Below, in pieces: positions 51,394-62,092 of a DNA stretch of 64,000 nt. The position numbers and the translations under genes are program-made. The stretch is from Notospermus geniculatus (Eukaryota; Nemertea; Pilidiophora; Heteronemertea; Lineidae): the NCBI GenBank assembly GCA_002633025.1, contig NMRB01000642.1:109242-173241 (forward strand), read 5' to 3'. The notes under the pieces are model-generated. The model was given only the letters and a program-made list of their open reading frames with translations, searched no databases and was not told the origin of the DNA. Each line of letters begins with the position of its first letter. Positions within the stretch are counted from its first letter, which is position 1.

Positions 51394-52113
51394 GGGTTAG
51401 TTAGCGGGAATATCGGGTTAAACCTAACCATTGTAAACAATGCCAATGGGTAAGATAAAGAAAAGACAAGGTAGGCAAGCGCAGGACCAGATTTGAACCG
51501 AGTGACAGCTTCACTTCGGACCCCTCATACGACCAGAAAACGCCGAGAAACTGAACATTTTTTGCTTACCACGTCATCTACAAGACTCCAATCATTAAAT
51601 CCATGCATAATTAGCCATCATTTACATATTAACAACACAGGCGGCATCGTTTGTGAGCCGAAAAAGGAATAATTTAGAAATCCCGCCGTCCACTCTCCCC
51701 TTGCTGGTAGTCTCGCGCAGCCTGCCATTTTGCTCCGCAGTACTGCTACACACAAACGTCTGGCACAGAATGCCGTTTTTGCTGTGATGCAGTGCATTGT
51801 GGGAGTGTGAAGGGGAGAGTGGACGGCGGGATTTCTAAATTATTCGCTTTCTCCGCTCCCAAACGATGCCGCCTGTGTAGTTTAATATATGCAAATGATG
51901 GCTGAATTTAGGCATGGATTTAATGATTGGAGTCTTATCGATGACGTGGTAAGCAAAAAATGTTCAGTTTCTCGGCGTTTTCTGGTCGTACGAGGGGTCC
52001 GAAGTGAAGATGTCACTCGGTTCAAATCTGGTCCTGCGCTTGCCTACCTTGTCTTTTCTTTATCTTACCCATTGTTTACAATGGTTTAACCCGATATTCC
52101 CGCTAACTAACCC
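51394..52113. mobile_element. Large near-perfect palindrome (arms about 305 bp)
   Basis: The left arm 51394-51702 is repeated in inverted orientation at 51810-52113 with few differences, separated by about 107 bp. The outer ends read GGGTTAGTTAGCGGGAATAT and ATATTCCCGCTAACTAACCC. The right arm stops at the single N at 52114, while on the left a related word (GTTAACGGGATTATCGGG) extends further, so the right end is probably cut. The spacer is unique. Confidence 0.75.
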
Positions 52114-52619
52114 NACGCCAACAGAGTTATGTCGTGGACGCCGCTGACGTGACATGACGTCGTCCTTTGACGCAGTGGTCCCCAACCAACGAACGTCATG
52201 GATCTGTACCCCTACCTAGACCTAGGGCAGGCTAGGCCTAGGTAGCCTAGGCTAAGCAGGCCAACTTCTTTTCTTTAATCTTGGCCTGACTGAAACATGC
52301 ACAAGAACCAGACCAGAGTCTCGTGCCAGAGTCGGAGAACCAGCATATCCTCTGCTATCATGCCGAATTTCAAGGCAAAACAAAGCTTCTAAGTGTGACT
52401 TTATTGTTGTTGTTACTTTATTGTTGTTGTGACTTTATTGAGCTGACTTCCTGCATTATTATATAGATTATTAGGCCAAGTAAAAAAATACTCATGTTTA
52501 TCGTCCCCGCCCGTGCCTAAAATCAGGGCCGCACCAAATCTTTTTTATTTTTTATTTTTGAATTTTGCACCAGAAAAACACTCCGCACAAGCGCAATCCT
52601 TCCGCTGTATGTTTGTTGA

Positions 52620-52958
52620 CAGGGTTCCTCCAGGTCTTTTAAAACCATGAAAGTCCAAGAAAATAAAATGCTTAAATTTAAGGCCTTGAAAGTCCATAAA
52701 TATTGAGAAAATCCTATAAAGTCCACAAAAGTCCTTAAAAAATAAAATGTTCAGTCTTGAAAATTAAATGTCCGGTGTTTTTTACATTGTCTCGCTAGGC
52801 CTAATTTCTTTCCGTCACGAAAGAGTAAAAGTCGGACGCGAACGCCGGTGCACATGGCCCGGCTTCTGTGTAAGTCATTTAAAATTTTACATATTTGATA
52901 CCATGAAAGTCCTCAAAAGGTCCATGAAATTTTACAGCTGTCTGCCGGAGGAACCCTG
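52620..52958 (-). mobile_element. CAGGGTTCCTCC element, copy 2, with 5-bp TSD
   Basis: The same element as at 40413-40741 in opposite orientation, 339 bp, termini CAGGGTTCCTCC... and ...GGAGGAACCCTG, flanked by GTTGA on both sides. About 85-90% identical to copy 1 by eye. Both copies contain an internal GCCGGGCCATGTG-like block. Confidence 0.8.
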
Positions 52959-53260
52959 GTTGAGTCATAGGCCTACAATTGATTTGTTAGTGTTGTTAGT
53001 GAGGCAGAAATTGAAAGTAAAGAGGCAACAAAGACTGACTGTGACCATGGCCGATGGTGGACTCTTGTCATCTGAGTGGCAATATTCATGATATTGCCCT
53101 CTGGAAACCCATCTTCCAAAATAAAAAATAAAAAGTGCCCCCCTTGCCAATTTTGAGGGGCCAGGTGGACGATAAACATAAGTATTTTTTTACTTGGCCA
53201 CTCTTGGACTAACATTCACATAGGCGATCACTACCAGCTAGCTAGGTACCCCTTTTACAC

Positions 53261-53460
53261 CATTCTTGACACTAGAGGGCGTTCCAAATAACACCCTCTA
53301 GTATCGATCAGCCACCGCCATGTTGAAAAGAAGTGCAGCGCAATAATATGTGTAAGGATTCCTTACCATTGTGAAGCGGTCCCTAATGGTAACTCCATTA
53401 GGAGCAGTGATGCGGTCAAACATGGCGGTGACTGATCGATGACAGTGTCTATTTGTGTAA
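53261..53460. repeat. CACTAGAGGGCG repeat, copy 2
   Basis: TTCTTGACACTAGAGGGCGT, then TCCAAATAACACCCTCTA and ATCGATCAG, CCGCCATGTTGAAAAG. CATGGCGGTGACTGATCGAT further right inverts part of it, so it is an imperfect hairpin. It matches 56601-56706 closely. Confidence 0.6.
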
Positions 53461-53494
53461 CGTAGTGGAGAAAATGGGCACTGTTGTACAGTTT

Positions 53495-53652
53495 GCTTTT
53501 ACACCTGGGTGGGGTGAAGCAAGTGAGGTAAAGTGACTTGCTCAAGGTCACAAGCGTGCATGTTTTTTTTTTCTTGGTCATCACTGGTAATCGAACCTGT
53601 GACCCTCTGATCAGGAGTCCACCTCGCTAATCACTAGACCACGCCGCTCCTC
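53495..53652 (-). mobile_element. tRNA-derived SINE, second family
   Basis: Read on the minus strand: tRNA-like head (GTGGTCTAGTGATTAGCG; box B GGTTCGATTACC), then an A-rich spacer, then a body with GAGCAAGTCACTTTACCTCA and CACCCAGGTGTA. The head differs from the SINEs at 25793 and 42107, but the body block is related. Confidence 0.65.
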
Positions 53653-53701
53653 ATGGTCGGTGGAGACTCCCGATCGGAAATCATAATCAGTAATAATGAC
53701 C

Positions 53702-53993
53702 CAGGGTTTGTACAGGTCCTTGAAACCTTGAAAAGTACTTGAAAAAAAGTGACCTTGAAAAGCTATGGAAAAGTACTTAAAAATGGAATAGCTGTAAAAA
53801 TTCCTGGAAAAGTCCTTGAAAAATTAAAAGACCCGTTGAAAAAAATTCTTGTGGCCTGTTTTCCGCTAGAGATGTTCTATTTTGATATGAAAATTTGTGT
53901 ATTTCTCCCTTGCTTTTCAAGAAGAAAGTCCTTGAAAAATCTCCAAATCATCCTTGAAAAGTCCTTGAAAAGTACTTGAAAAAAAATAGGGCC
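53702..53993. mobile_element. CAGGGTTTGTACAGG element rich in CCTTGAAAA
   Basis: It begins CAGGGTTTGTACAGGTCC and consists mainly of CCTTGAAAAGT words in near-tandem order, ending near AAATAGGGCCC. Related in word content and terminus to 56001-56425. The right terminus is unclear. Confidence 0.5.
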
Positions 53994-54012
53994 CAGGTGT
54001 ACTAACCATATT

Positions 54013-55501
54013 GTGACCTGTGCATGTTTTATTTCTAGATCAACCATACCGAGTTCAATCAAACAGTGGGAAACATTACCTATTGAAATAAAATCCAAGT
54101 ATTCCAGGAACTCTTTCAAATATAACACGCGGGGCTTCTTAAACAGGAAAAAGAATAAGTTGGCCACGACTAAATTGAACATGGATCGAAACCTTGAAAT
54201 TAACCTTAATAGAACCAGATGCGATTTCATCTTTAGGGCTCACCTCTTTTCTCATAATTTTGCTGGCATTAACGATCCTGCATGTCAATGTGGACATACA
54301 TGTAGGTCTCAGTCAACTCAACACCTACTCTTCCATTGCCCTCTCATCCTACAATTACGCACTAGACTTTTTTAGCTCACCTCTGTGAGGTGAGCTTCTC
54401 CCATGGTGTGTCGTCCGTCGTCGTTAACAGGGGTGGCACGTTTCTAAACCGCTTGGGTTACAAACCTGAAATTTGGTGTACAGGTACCCTATGGTAAAAA
54501 CTATCTCTGGACCGAAACTTAGCGCTGCTACTTGTACACTCTGGCCTGTAGGGGGCGCTTTGTGAAAACCTTCTTTCGGCCGTATCTCCTGAACGCGGTT
54601 AGCTAGAACCACGAAACTTTTATGGTGGGTTCCTCTGATGAGACTTCATCACATAAATCCCGGGTTTTTGATTTGACCTACTTTTCAAGGTCACAGAGGT
54701 CAAAGTTCAAAATTCACTGTTTGGTGGCACATTTCATTGTTATTTGACATACAGTGTTGTGATTTGGTGTGAAGATATATCTAGGTACCCTGCACGAATA
54801 CACCAAATTTCAACCCGATCGGACTTCAAATATGGCCGCCAGGAAGCCATCTTGAAAAATGGACTTTGACCCACATTTTATAAATAGGAGTAGGTAGGAT
54901 GTTTTAACGTTGTCAAAATATGTATCTAGGTACCATATAAATATATGGTAAATTTCAGTCAGATTCGACATCAAATATGGCCGCCGCGGAGCCATCTTGT
55001 AAAATGGACTTCGACCCACACCTCATAAATAGTGGGAGCTAGGATGCTTTAACCGTGCCTAAATATGTGTCTTGGTACCGTCTACTTATATGCCAAATTT
55101 CGGTTCCATTGGACTTCAACATGGCTGCCAGGCGGCCATCTTGAAAAATTGACTTTGGCCATATCTCATCGGTAGTAAATGTTACGATGTTTCTGCACTA
55201 ATCCTTCACCATTCAGTGTATCACCAGGCTACTCACACTTCATACTCTGTCACAGAGGTGAGCACAATGGCCCTGGCCATTTCNATTGCCCTCTCATCCT
55301 ACAATTACGCACTAGACTTTTTTCTGACCTTGAAACGCTGCCATACTTCACCTCTTCTTATTCTAGTTTTACCCGCCTTGATCAGCGAATGAGGATGTTA
55401 CTCTTTGGTAATCAATTACTCCCGCATCAAGTTAATGTTCAGCTAATCAGTATTATCTCTAAATTTATTACCGATGCCCAAGTCATCTTGAATGCTATTT
55501 G
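54013..55501 (+). pseudogene. LINE reverse transcriptase C-terminal fragment, interrupted
   Basis: A + strand frame from 54013 encodes the end of a non-LTR retrotransposon ORF2: IPSSIKQWETLPIEIK, then a Cys/His cluster CQCGHTCRSQSTQHLLFHCP. The frame breaks at 54373 where another element begins and resumes at 55285 after the single N (LETLPYFTSSYSSFTRLDQR), ending at a stop near 55501. The 39 bp before the break (54335-54373) is repeated exactly after the N (55285-55323). The LINE 3' UTR continues to about 55783, with AATAAA at 55757 and a short (TA)n tail. 5' truncated, no reverse transcriptase catalytic part. Confidence 0.75.
54374..55283. mobile_element. Element inserted in the LINE, with three internal repeats
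   Basis: It begins AGCTCACCTCTGTGAGGTGA and ends near TCACAGAGGTGAGC, then ACAATGGCCCTGGCC, so the ends are inverted. Inside are three units of about 140 bp starting near 54774, 54912 and 55058, each with a GGTACC word, AAATTTC..., GACTTCAA.ATGGCCGCCA and GCCATCTTGAAAAATGGACT. Non-coding. The right edge coincides with a single-N join. Confidence 0.75.
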
Positions 55502-55802
55502 ATATTTTACTCTTAAAATCCCTTTACTTTGAAAGTCTCCATCTCGCCAATCTTATCGTTTCCTTCAGCATCTGTAAAACATCCTGTTCGGAATCAAGGC
55601 CGGTCACCTGTAGTTGTGTATCATTCTTTGCGCTGTTCATTTATTTCGTCTTGGGCTCAACTCTTAGATGGCTTGTCAGAGCTAATAATGCTTATCTCTA
55701 TGCCTCAGCTCTGACAGGCCAACTTTTGTATCATGTACAGTCATTTCATTTGTCTCAATAAACCTTATATATATATATATATGTTTTATTTTGTTTCGGT
55801 AG

Positions 55803-55978
55803 GACTTCTGGAGACAGAGATGGCATCCAGTGAAGACATGAGTGATCCAGAAGTGGATCCTGTAAAGATGCAGAACCCAGGCTTCCTCCCAGATAAATCC
55901 TTCCTCAAACCCAAGTTGGATTCCATCTTCGCTGAAGTAGCCAATAACTTGCCTGACATTGACTTTGATTTGTCTGAT
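55803..55978 (+). CDS. Orphan coding exon of an unidentified gene
   Basis: Between an acceptor (TTTTGTTTCGGTAG) and a donor (GAT|GTAAGTAG) lies a 176-bp open exon encoding GLLETEMASSEDMSDPEVDP, then VKMQNPGFLPDKSFLKPKLD and SIFAEVANNLPDIDFDLSD. It is acidic, with no codon of repeat character. The ATG at 55820 could be the start. I do not recognise the protein and find no partner exon in the remaining 8 kb. LINE 3' sequence ends about 20 bp before the exon, and a transposon starts 22 bp after it, so the splice signals are squeezed between insertions. Confidence 0.5.
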
Positions 55979-56000
55979 GTAAGTAGCAAAAAATTATACA

Positions 56001-56425
56001 GGGTTCGTTCTCTACCTTGAAATCCTTGAAAACCTGGAATTTTGAGGTATTCCCTTTCCAGGTCTGGAAAACCTTGAAAAATCATGATTTACCCTAGAAG
56101 TCCTGGAAAAGTCCTTGAATTTTGCCCATGTGGTCTTCATAGAATCCAAAATTTTCTGCGGGAGGACCCCCAGACCCCCCATTTTCTTTTTATCCGTGCT
56201 CAAACTCGTCGAGTCATTATCAGCCCTTGTAATGGCGGACAAAACCCAACTTGCTTGTACAATTGTCTGGGTTAGTGATGTCATGATCATATATATTGGG
56301 CCAATGATTGAGCCTCGTAAGAACTTGAATATTGGCAAAATAGTCCTGGAATTTCGGGATATTTGGCCCTGGAATTCCTTGAAAAGTCCTGGAATTTTAG
56401 GTCTGGGGACAGTGTACGAACCCTG
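56001..56425. mobile_element. CAGGGTTCGT element, CCTTGAAA-rich
   Basis: A 425-bp element with termini CAGGGTTCGT and ACGAACCCTG; inside are GTCCTGGAAAAGTCCTTGAA and TGGAATTTTAGGTC words. Flanking bases do not give a clear duplication (TTATA before, ATTGT after). It immediately follows the orphan exon. Confidence 0.7.
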
Positions 56426-56600
56426 ATTGTAGGTCTAAGTCTATGCATTGAACAAGTTGAAATTGGGAAAAAAATTGACTTTTTGCTTCAAGTAATATCT
56501 TTCTTGATCTGATGCATGGTGCGATGTTCCTTTGATGAGCATTGTTCGAATGAAATTTGGGGCGGTCTTCCTTTGAACTAACGTTGTTCCCACTTTAATC

Positions 56601-56706
56601 GTTCTTGACACTAGAGGGCGTTCCAAATAACACCCTCTACAATCGATCAGTCTTCGCCATGTTGAAAAGAAGTGCAGCACAATTCCTTACCATTGTGAAG
56701 CGGTCG
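56601..56706. repeat. CACTAGAGGGCG repeat, copy 3
   Basis: GTTCTTGACACTAGAGGGCG, then TTCCAAATAACACCCTCTA, matching 53261-53382 apart from a deletion and a few substitutions. The core ACACTAGAGGGCG resembles a CTCF-type site, but no protein-binding claim can be made from sequence alone. Confidence 0.6.
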
Positions 56707-57077
56707 GCCGCTCACTCAATAAAGATGCGTCACCATGCGCAGTATAGATCTAGTGCAAGGTTATGCTTCCACAGAAAGACATAAATAATATTATTTAGGT
56801 GAAAATGAGGTTTAGAATAATTTACATGTAGCGGTAGATGCAAGACACAATAAATATATATTTTATTTGTAAAGCATAATCAATCTGTGGCAAGATATCA
56901 TCGAGGTTTTTCAGTTATTCTGAGACCAAAGTAGTCCCATGGCCACATGCATTTTGTTTACCCACGTGACCAAACATCTCCCAGTATATCCTAACTTAAA
57001 AGGGCACATGTTATGCACATTTCACTTTATAAAGTTCAGGCAAATATTTCTATTCATTTTGAAATCGTCACACATCG

Positions 57078-57150
57078 ATTTTGTCCGGGTACCTTTTGTC
57101 CAGTACCTTTTGCCCGGGTACGTTTTGTCCGGGTACATTTTGTCCTAGAA
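57078..57150. repeat. Short tandem repeat of GTCCGGGTACCTTTT
   Basis: Four to five imperfect copies of a 15-17-bp unit (GTCCGGGTACCTTTT, GTCCAGTACCTTTTG, CCCGGGTACGTTTT, GTCCGGGTACATTTT). Just beyond, 57280-57360 is a CCCCTCC/GGAGGGG hairpin. No gene seen from 56430 to 57530. Confidence 0.55.
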
Positions 57151-57529
57151 CCGATTGCACGGAGCTTAGGGGTGAATATAGGCCTCTGAGTATCATGGTT
57201 GTGATACGTGAGGCCTGATCACGTATCCATCCGCGGCCGCTAAAATCAAAATGGCGGATGCCGTTCGATGACAGTGCAGTGTTTCTCCCAGAGGGGGGGA
57301 GAGGGGGGATGATCCCCTCCTCAAAAATTTCAAGGAGGGGATATCCCCCCCTCAAGTTTGCAGACTAACCTTTTTCAAACATCACTATTTTCACTTCAGT
57401 AGTGTTTTTGGTCGTCGCTGGGGATGACCCTTATTCTCATGCAGAAATGAAAACGTGTCTGTGTGTTACGGGCCATGTGCAGGCATTTCAAGTCCAATTG
57501 TGCTGAAATTTGCATGGTAGCTTCGTTAT

Positions 57530-57954
57530 GCTGAATCGGTTAATGTCGTCCTGGGTACACCTCATTATTACCCAGGGTAATCCTGGGTAATCCTTTTTGT
57601 TACCCAGGATCGTCCTGGGTACAAATAAGGTACCTTAACATTACCCAGTTTTAAAATCCGCGCCATAGGATGGAATAGATTGCAAATACGACTGAAAATC
57701 GCGGTCTTTAAAGCGAGTTGCCATTCTGACAGCTGCTGACAATCACCACGTCAAAATGCACGTAGAAATTCGTGGCGGGCTAGAACAAGACAATATCGTA
57801 CCTCGAGCGCAAAGGGAAAATTGCACGGATTTCAAACTGGGTACTATTAAGGTACCTTATTTATACCCAGGATCGTCCTGGGTAACAAAAATGATTACTC
57901 AGAATACCCAGGGTAATAATGAGGTGTACCCAGGACGACATTAACCGATTCAGC
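57530..57954. mobile_element. 425-bp inverted-repeat element
   Basis: GCTGAATCGGTTAATGTCGT, then CCTGGGTACACCTCATTATT, matched by AATAATGAGGTGTACCCAGG and ACGACATTAACCGATTCAGC. Arms of about 120 bp include repeated TACCCAGG words and TAAGGTACCTTA at the inner ends. From 57960 to 58560 nothing is recognised. Confidence 0.7.
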
Positions 57955-58560
57955 GTCACTCAGGCTACTCAACCATCCGGCCTTTGCTGTGGAAGGGAAG
58001 AGCGTACTGCAACATGCGCGTATGTAAATATCACTTCAATTTAGCTTCTTCTTTCTATTTGGTTTCCAATTCTGATTTTATGCATCGATCGTCTTCTGTG
58101 CATATGGATGCGAATACTGCCAAACTTCTGCGTCAGGGGCACCTTTGCGACTGAGAGATGCTGTCCTTAATTGAGTATGGTCGTGGGTACAGCCGTTTAT
58201 CATCGGAGAGTACATCTGACGACGGCGCTTGAGAACCATGTGCAACAATCGATCATATTACGAGTCTGATGGCCAGCGACGCGACATACCGATGTGTAAA
58301 CCCGACTTGTGTCCTCTAGAGGCTGGATACTTTGCAGTCGCGTGATGAAAGCTAGCAAAAGAAAACTCACTCAGGATTGTATATTTCTTTATACGTCACA
58401 TCGGAGATCAAATTCAGTGCACATTCAACATGGACTGGACATGATCAGGATGCTCTCTGATGTTCTCTTTCTTTTGTAATAATATTCAAAACAGAAACAA
58501 AGACTAAATAACAGTTATAACACTTTCTTTGGCAAAATGTTACGCATGACATATCAGGCC

Positions 58561-58774
58561 TTAAGCCAAGCGCACATTTGCGACAAAACTCAATGCAATA
58601 GGGGTGTCTTTTAAAATCGACTGACCTGGCTGAATGACGACTCGACAGCGTTGGGTCAGTCGACTTTAAAAACACCCGAACCGGCAGAATGACGAGTCGA
58701 CAGCTTTGGGTCAGCCAACTTTGGCAACATCCCTACCGCATTGAGTTTTGCCGCAAATGTGCGCTTGGCCTTAA
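58561..58774. mobile_element. TTAA-bounded inverted-repeat element
   Basis: TTAAGCCAAGCGCACATTTG, then CGACAAAACTCAATGC, at the left; GCATTGAGTTTTGCCGCAAA, then TGTGCGCTTGGCCTTAA, at the right; perfect TTAA at both edges. The inner part repeats GTCGACTC/GAGTCGAC. Non-coding. Confidence 0.75.
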
Positions 58775-59195
58775 GGCCTCCGCACGCCTGTCCGGATTCT
58801 GAGCGTTTGTGGAAGCATTCGGACCTCGTACCACGCCTTTCACCGAGGTAGACCTAATCAGTGAGTTTCAGCGGTCGGTATCGACGTTGCCGCACAGTTT
58901 GTGCGCGGTGAACGAAGGAGCGAGGCTGAGAACCACAGATTTTACCTGTCGTAATGCTAACCAAGCGAACGAGGGATTACATCTTCACTGCAACTACCTT
59001 CCCCAGCATCTCTTATAAGCCAGTTTTTACATTAAAGGTAGTGATCCATTCAGCAAATTAACAATAGATCTTAAAGCTACAGATAAAGTGGGCTATTTAC
59101 TCGCTCATTACTCATAACGTAGGCGGTCGCGGTATTCAAATCGTCATTGTTCTTAATCCGCGAAGCAATGCATTCTGGCTGAATTGCGTATAAGT

Positions 59196-59419
59196 GTTTG
59201 AAAATCCTATCGGCATATCCATTGTGACTGGTTTGTAGATAAAGGCTACTTAAGAAATGATAAATGACCTTTATTTTTACGCGTTCATTTCCTTAGACTG
59301 AACACAGCACAGAGAGTGAGAATCTTGGCCGAGTGGAGTTGAGTATAAACTCCCCCGCATTTCAAACCGTTCCCCATTCTTCCAGCGCGCCGAACCTGCT
59401 TCGGTTCACGGAATTCTTA
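59196..59419 (+). repeat. 224-bp direct repeat, left copy
   Basis: This stretch (starting GTTTGAAAATCCTATCGGCA and ending CACGGAATTCTTA) recurs at 60472-60695 with one difference. The left copy runs into the foldback element; the right copy, after a single N, runs into sequence without it. From 58780 to 59195 no gene is seen. Confidence 0.9.
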
Positions 59420-60395
59420 AGCTAGCCTCACACGAGGGCGGTTCTGACGGCGGTTCAAGACCGTGCTGAACCTCAGTGACACCGCCTAGACACCCTGAGC
59501 GTGTTCGCCACTGACCGCCGTTGACCGCCACCTCGTCTTTGAAACTGTAGGCTTTTCAACATGTTTGAAATTTTCACGGCGGTTCTCCAAACTGAGAATC
59601 ACCGTGTTGCTGCCTTGTTCTCACCTTTCACAACCCTTCAGAACCGCTGAACAAAAACGGCTGTCGAGTTGGGAAGGTGGAAGTAGGTGGCAACACGGTG
59701 GCAACTCGGTAGCCATGAGGTCACAACACGGTTCAGAATGAAGTCGGTGACGCCGCGGTCTTTTTGCTGTTGTAACACGGTTCACGACGGTTTAGTAGCA
59801 GTTTGTGGCGGTGTTCACAGGGTTATTATACGGTGTTAACTCGGTTGACAAATGCATGGCGGCAGGCACACGGAATAGCGCGGTAATCTGGAGGTTTCAT
59901 CTCGGTTCTGAGACGGTCCACTACATAAAGCCACCGTCAATCGCCGCGGTCAGTTGTGTGACAGCGGTGAAGGTGAGAACACGGTGTGGAGAAGCGGTGG
60001 TGATGCGGTTGTCAGCAAGGTAGACATCCGGTACAACTGCGGTCAAACGCGGTGTTAGAACGGTGATGTGCGGTGTTAACACGGTCATGTACGGTCCATA
60101 TGCGGTCTATGAGGATATAGCGAGGTGGCCACAAGGTGCTGGGCGGCAATAACACGGTAGTTATTTTTTCAGCGGTTCTGAAGGGTTGTGGAAGGTGACA
60201 ACACGGTGGTCCCCGGTTTTGAGAACCGCCGTGAAATTTCAAACATTTTGAAAATCCTGCGGTTCCAAAAACGAGGTGGCGGTCAACGACGGTCAATGGC
60301 GAACACCTCCACGGTGTCTAGGCGGTGTTATTGAGGTTCAATCACGGTCTTGAACCGTCCTGAACCGCCGTCAGAACCGTCCCCGTGTGAGGCCT
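59417..60395. mobile_element. About 1-kb GC-rich foldback element
   Basis: The left end is TTAAGCTAGCCTCACACGAG, then GGCGGTTCTGACGGCGGTTC. The right arm carries the inverted counterpart ending GAACCGCCGTCAGAACCGTC, then CCCGTGTGAGGC. Arms are about 190 bp. The interior is built from ACACGGT/GCGGT words at many spacings. Non-coding. Confidence 0.75.
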
Positions 60396-60471
60396 ACTTG
60401 AAACGAAGGGACGGCATGGTAGAGTCAGCAAGTGGCGATGCTACCGTTGATAACCTTGTTACCACCGTGTN

Positions 60472-60695
60472 GTTTGAAAATCCTATCGGCATATCCATTG
60501 TGACTGGTTTGTAGATAAAGGCTACTTAAGAAATGATAAATGACCTTTATTTTTACGCGTTCATTTCCTTAGACTGAACACAGCACAGAGAGTGAGAATC
60601 TTGGCCGAGTGGAGTTGAGTATAAACTCCCCCGCATTTCAAACCGTTCCCCATTCTTCCAGCGCGCCGATCCTGCTTCGGTTCACGGAATTCTTA
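60472..60695 (+). repeat. 224-bp direct repeat, right copy
   Basis: The counterpart of 59196-59419, placed directly after the N at 60471. It continues GAAGATGACCAATAGG, presumably the element-free allele. From 60700 to 61600 no gene is recognised. Confidence 0.9.
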
Positions 60696-61739
60696 GAAGA
60701 TGACCAATAGGCGTCACTGGTGCGTGTAAGAATTGGCGCCAAACTGGCTAGCCAGTTACAGATCCGCTTTCAGGACCACTTTGGGCCCTAGCGACGGATG
60801 ATCATTGCGACCGGCGTTCGCGACATGCTCAAGGTGTTTCAGCCAATCAACACGTCTTATGGCGGTGTCAACTGTTATCACGTGATCAACCGAAAAGCAG
60901 CCGATGAACAAATGAAAAAGGTTCCTCCGAGTCTATTCCTAACCCTCATTTTTGAAAGGAAAAGGGAGAGCAGTCGTTGAACTATGCAAATGGGCTTCCG
61001 TCACCAGGTCAGCACCTTTCCCCTCGACTGATATCAAAGATCGTCTGAGTCTTGCGGGGAGATGATTCAGACAGTAAATTGACATCAAGCCAGTGAGCAC
61101 AGAGTGACTTCCGGTTAGCACCCACACCAGATCAGAGATCGATATCGGTCGCCATCTTGTGTTGACAACTGAAAGGTCAAGGTCACGAATGGTGGCTAGA
61201 CATTTTTTTTCCTGATGACTGAAATTAGCCGTGTCCTGATCGTTTGTAAGCCGACCCTGACGAACATGAAAGCGATGCCTGTTTAATAGGGCCAGAACCT
61301 TTTAGACCGTGATTCCTGGTCTTAAAGTAAATGCTTCGCCATATTTTCTCGTCACGCAAAATGATTTTGGCAGTGCGGGAAAAGGGAAAAAAAGTCAACC
61401 TAACTCAGTGGCAGATGACGACTGACCTTGCATGCGAGAAAGTACGGTGTATTTGAGCACTAGAAGTATGTACATGTACATGTACATCAAAGAAGTAGAG
61501 TAATGGCGACTGACCCTTTATTACGGTATATTTTGGCACTAGAAGTACATCGAAACCACGTCTATTAATTCACGAAAGTCGAGCATAGTAATTTGTTTCA
61601 CTTTAGCGAGATCTAAAAAATTGGCGAAAAACGACAAGGCCTACTCCATAACCAGATGTCAGTGATTCTGCACATTGCATAAACTGTATGCCAATAATTT
61701 GGGTAATATGAGTAAAAGCTAGCAAATGCTTTTACTTCA

Positions 61740-62037
61740 GACTTGTACAGCAAGGGGACATATTGTGACCGTTGCTTCCGTGTTGCTGCATGCAGGATGT
61801 GGAACTCCTTGCCTTCTTCATTACGGTGTCTCACCTGTAGGCGGCCAGACAGCACTCTTTAAGAAAAATCTTAAAACGTACTTCTTTAAAATATATTTTG
61901 GGTAGTTGTTTTATTGTTGTCATTATTCCTTTTATCATTTTTAACTTTATGTATTAAACTCTTTATAAACGCTTGTCCATGTAAGGTGCTTAGAAAAAGT
62001 TTTTACTTTAATGTTGCACTTGACAATGCTTGAATAT
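61740..62037 (+). pseudogene. LINE 3' fragment
   Basis: Around 61740-61890 the + strand reads, with one frame slip, CRMWNSLPSSLR and then TLFKKNLKTYFFK, the typical C-terminal end of LINE ORF2 (RLWNSLP ... FK..LK.YLF). The rest is 3' UTR ending in ATAATAAATTATT. Heavily 5' truncated. Confidence 0.65.
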
Positions 62038-62042
62038 AATAA

Positions 62043-62092
<50 letters not shown>
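62038..62092 (+). repeat. (TTA)n microsatellite, LINE tail
   Basis: About 18 perfect TTA units directly follow the LINE 3' UTR, consistent with a microsatellite tail of that LINE family. From 62100 to 62620 nothing else is recognised apart from a single N at 62374. Confidence 0.9.

Noticed and set aside
53585-53652. Functional tRNA gene on the minus strand
   Set aside because: Only the tRNA-like head of a SINE; the anticodon and acceptor stems are degraded and the body resembles the other SINEs.
57078-57150. Regulatory operator array
   Set aside because: Short imperfect tandem repeat with no gene close by; low-complexity expansion explains it.
59800-60296. Protein-coding frames inside the 1-kb foldback
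   Set aside because: They are open on both strands only through the GC-rich ACACGGT/GCGGT repeats and have no family similarity or splice signals.
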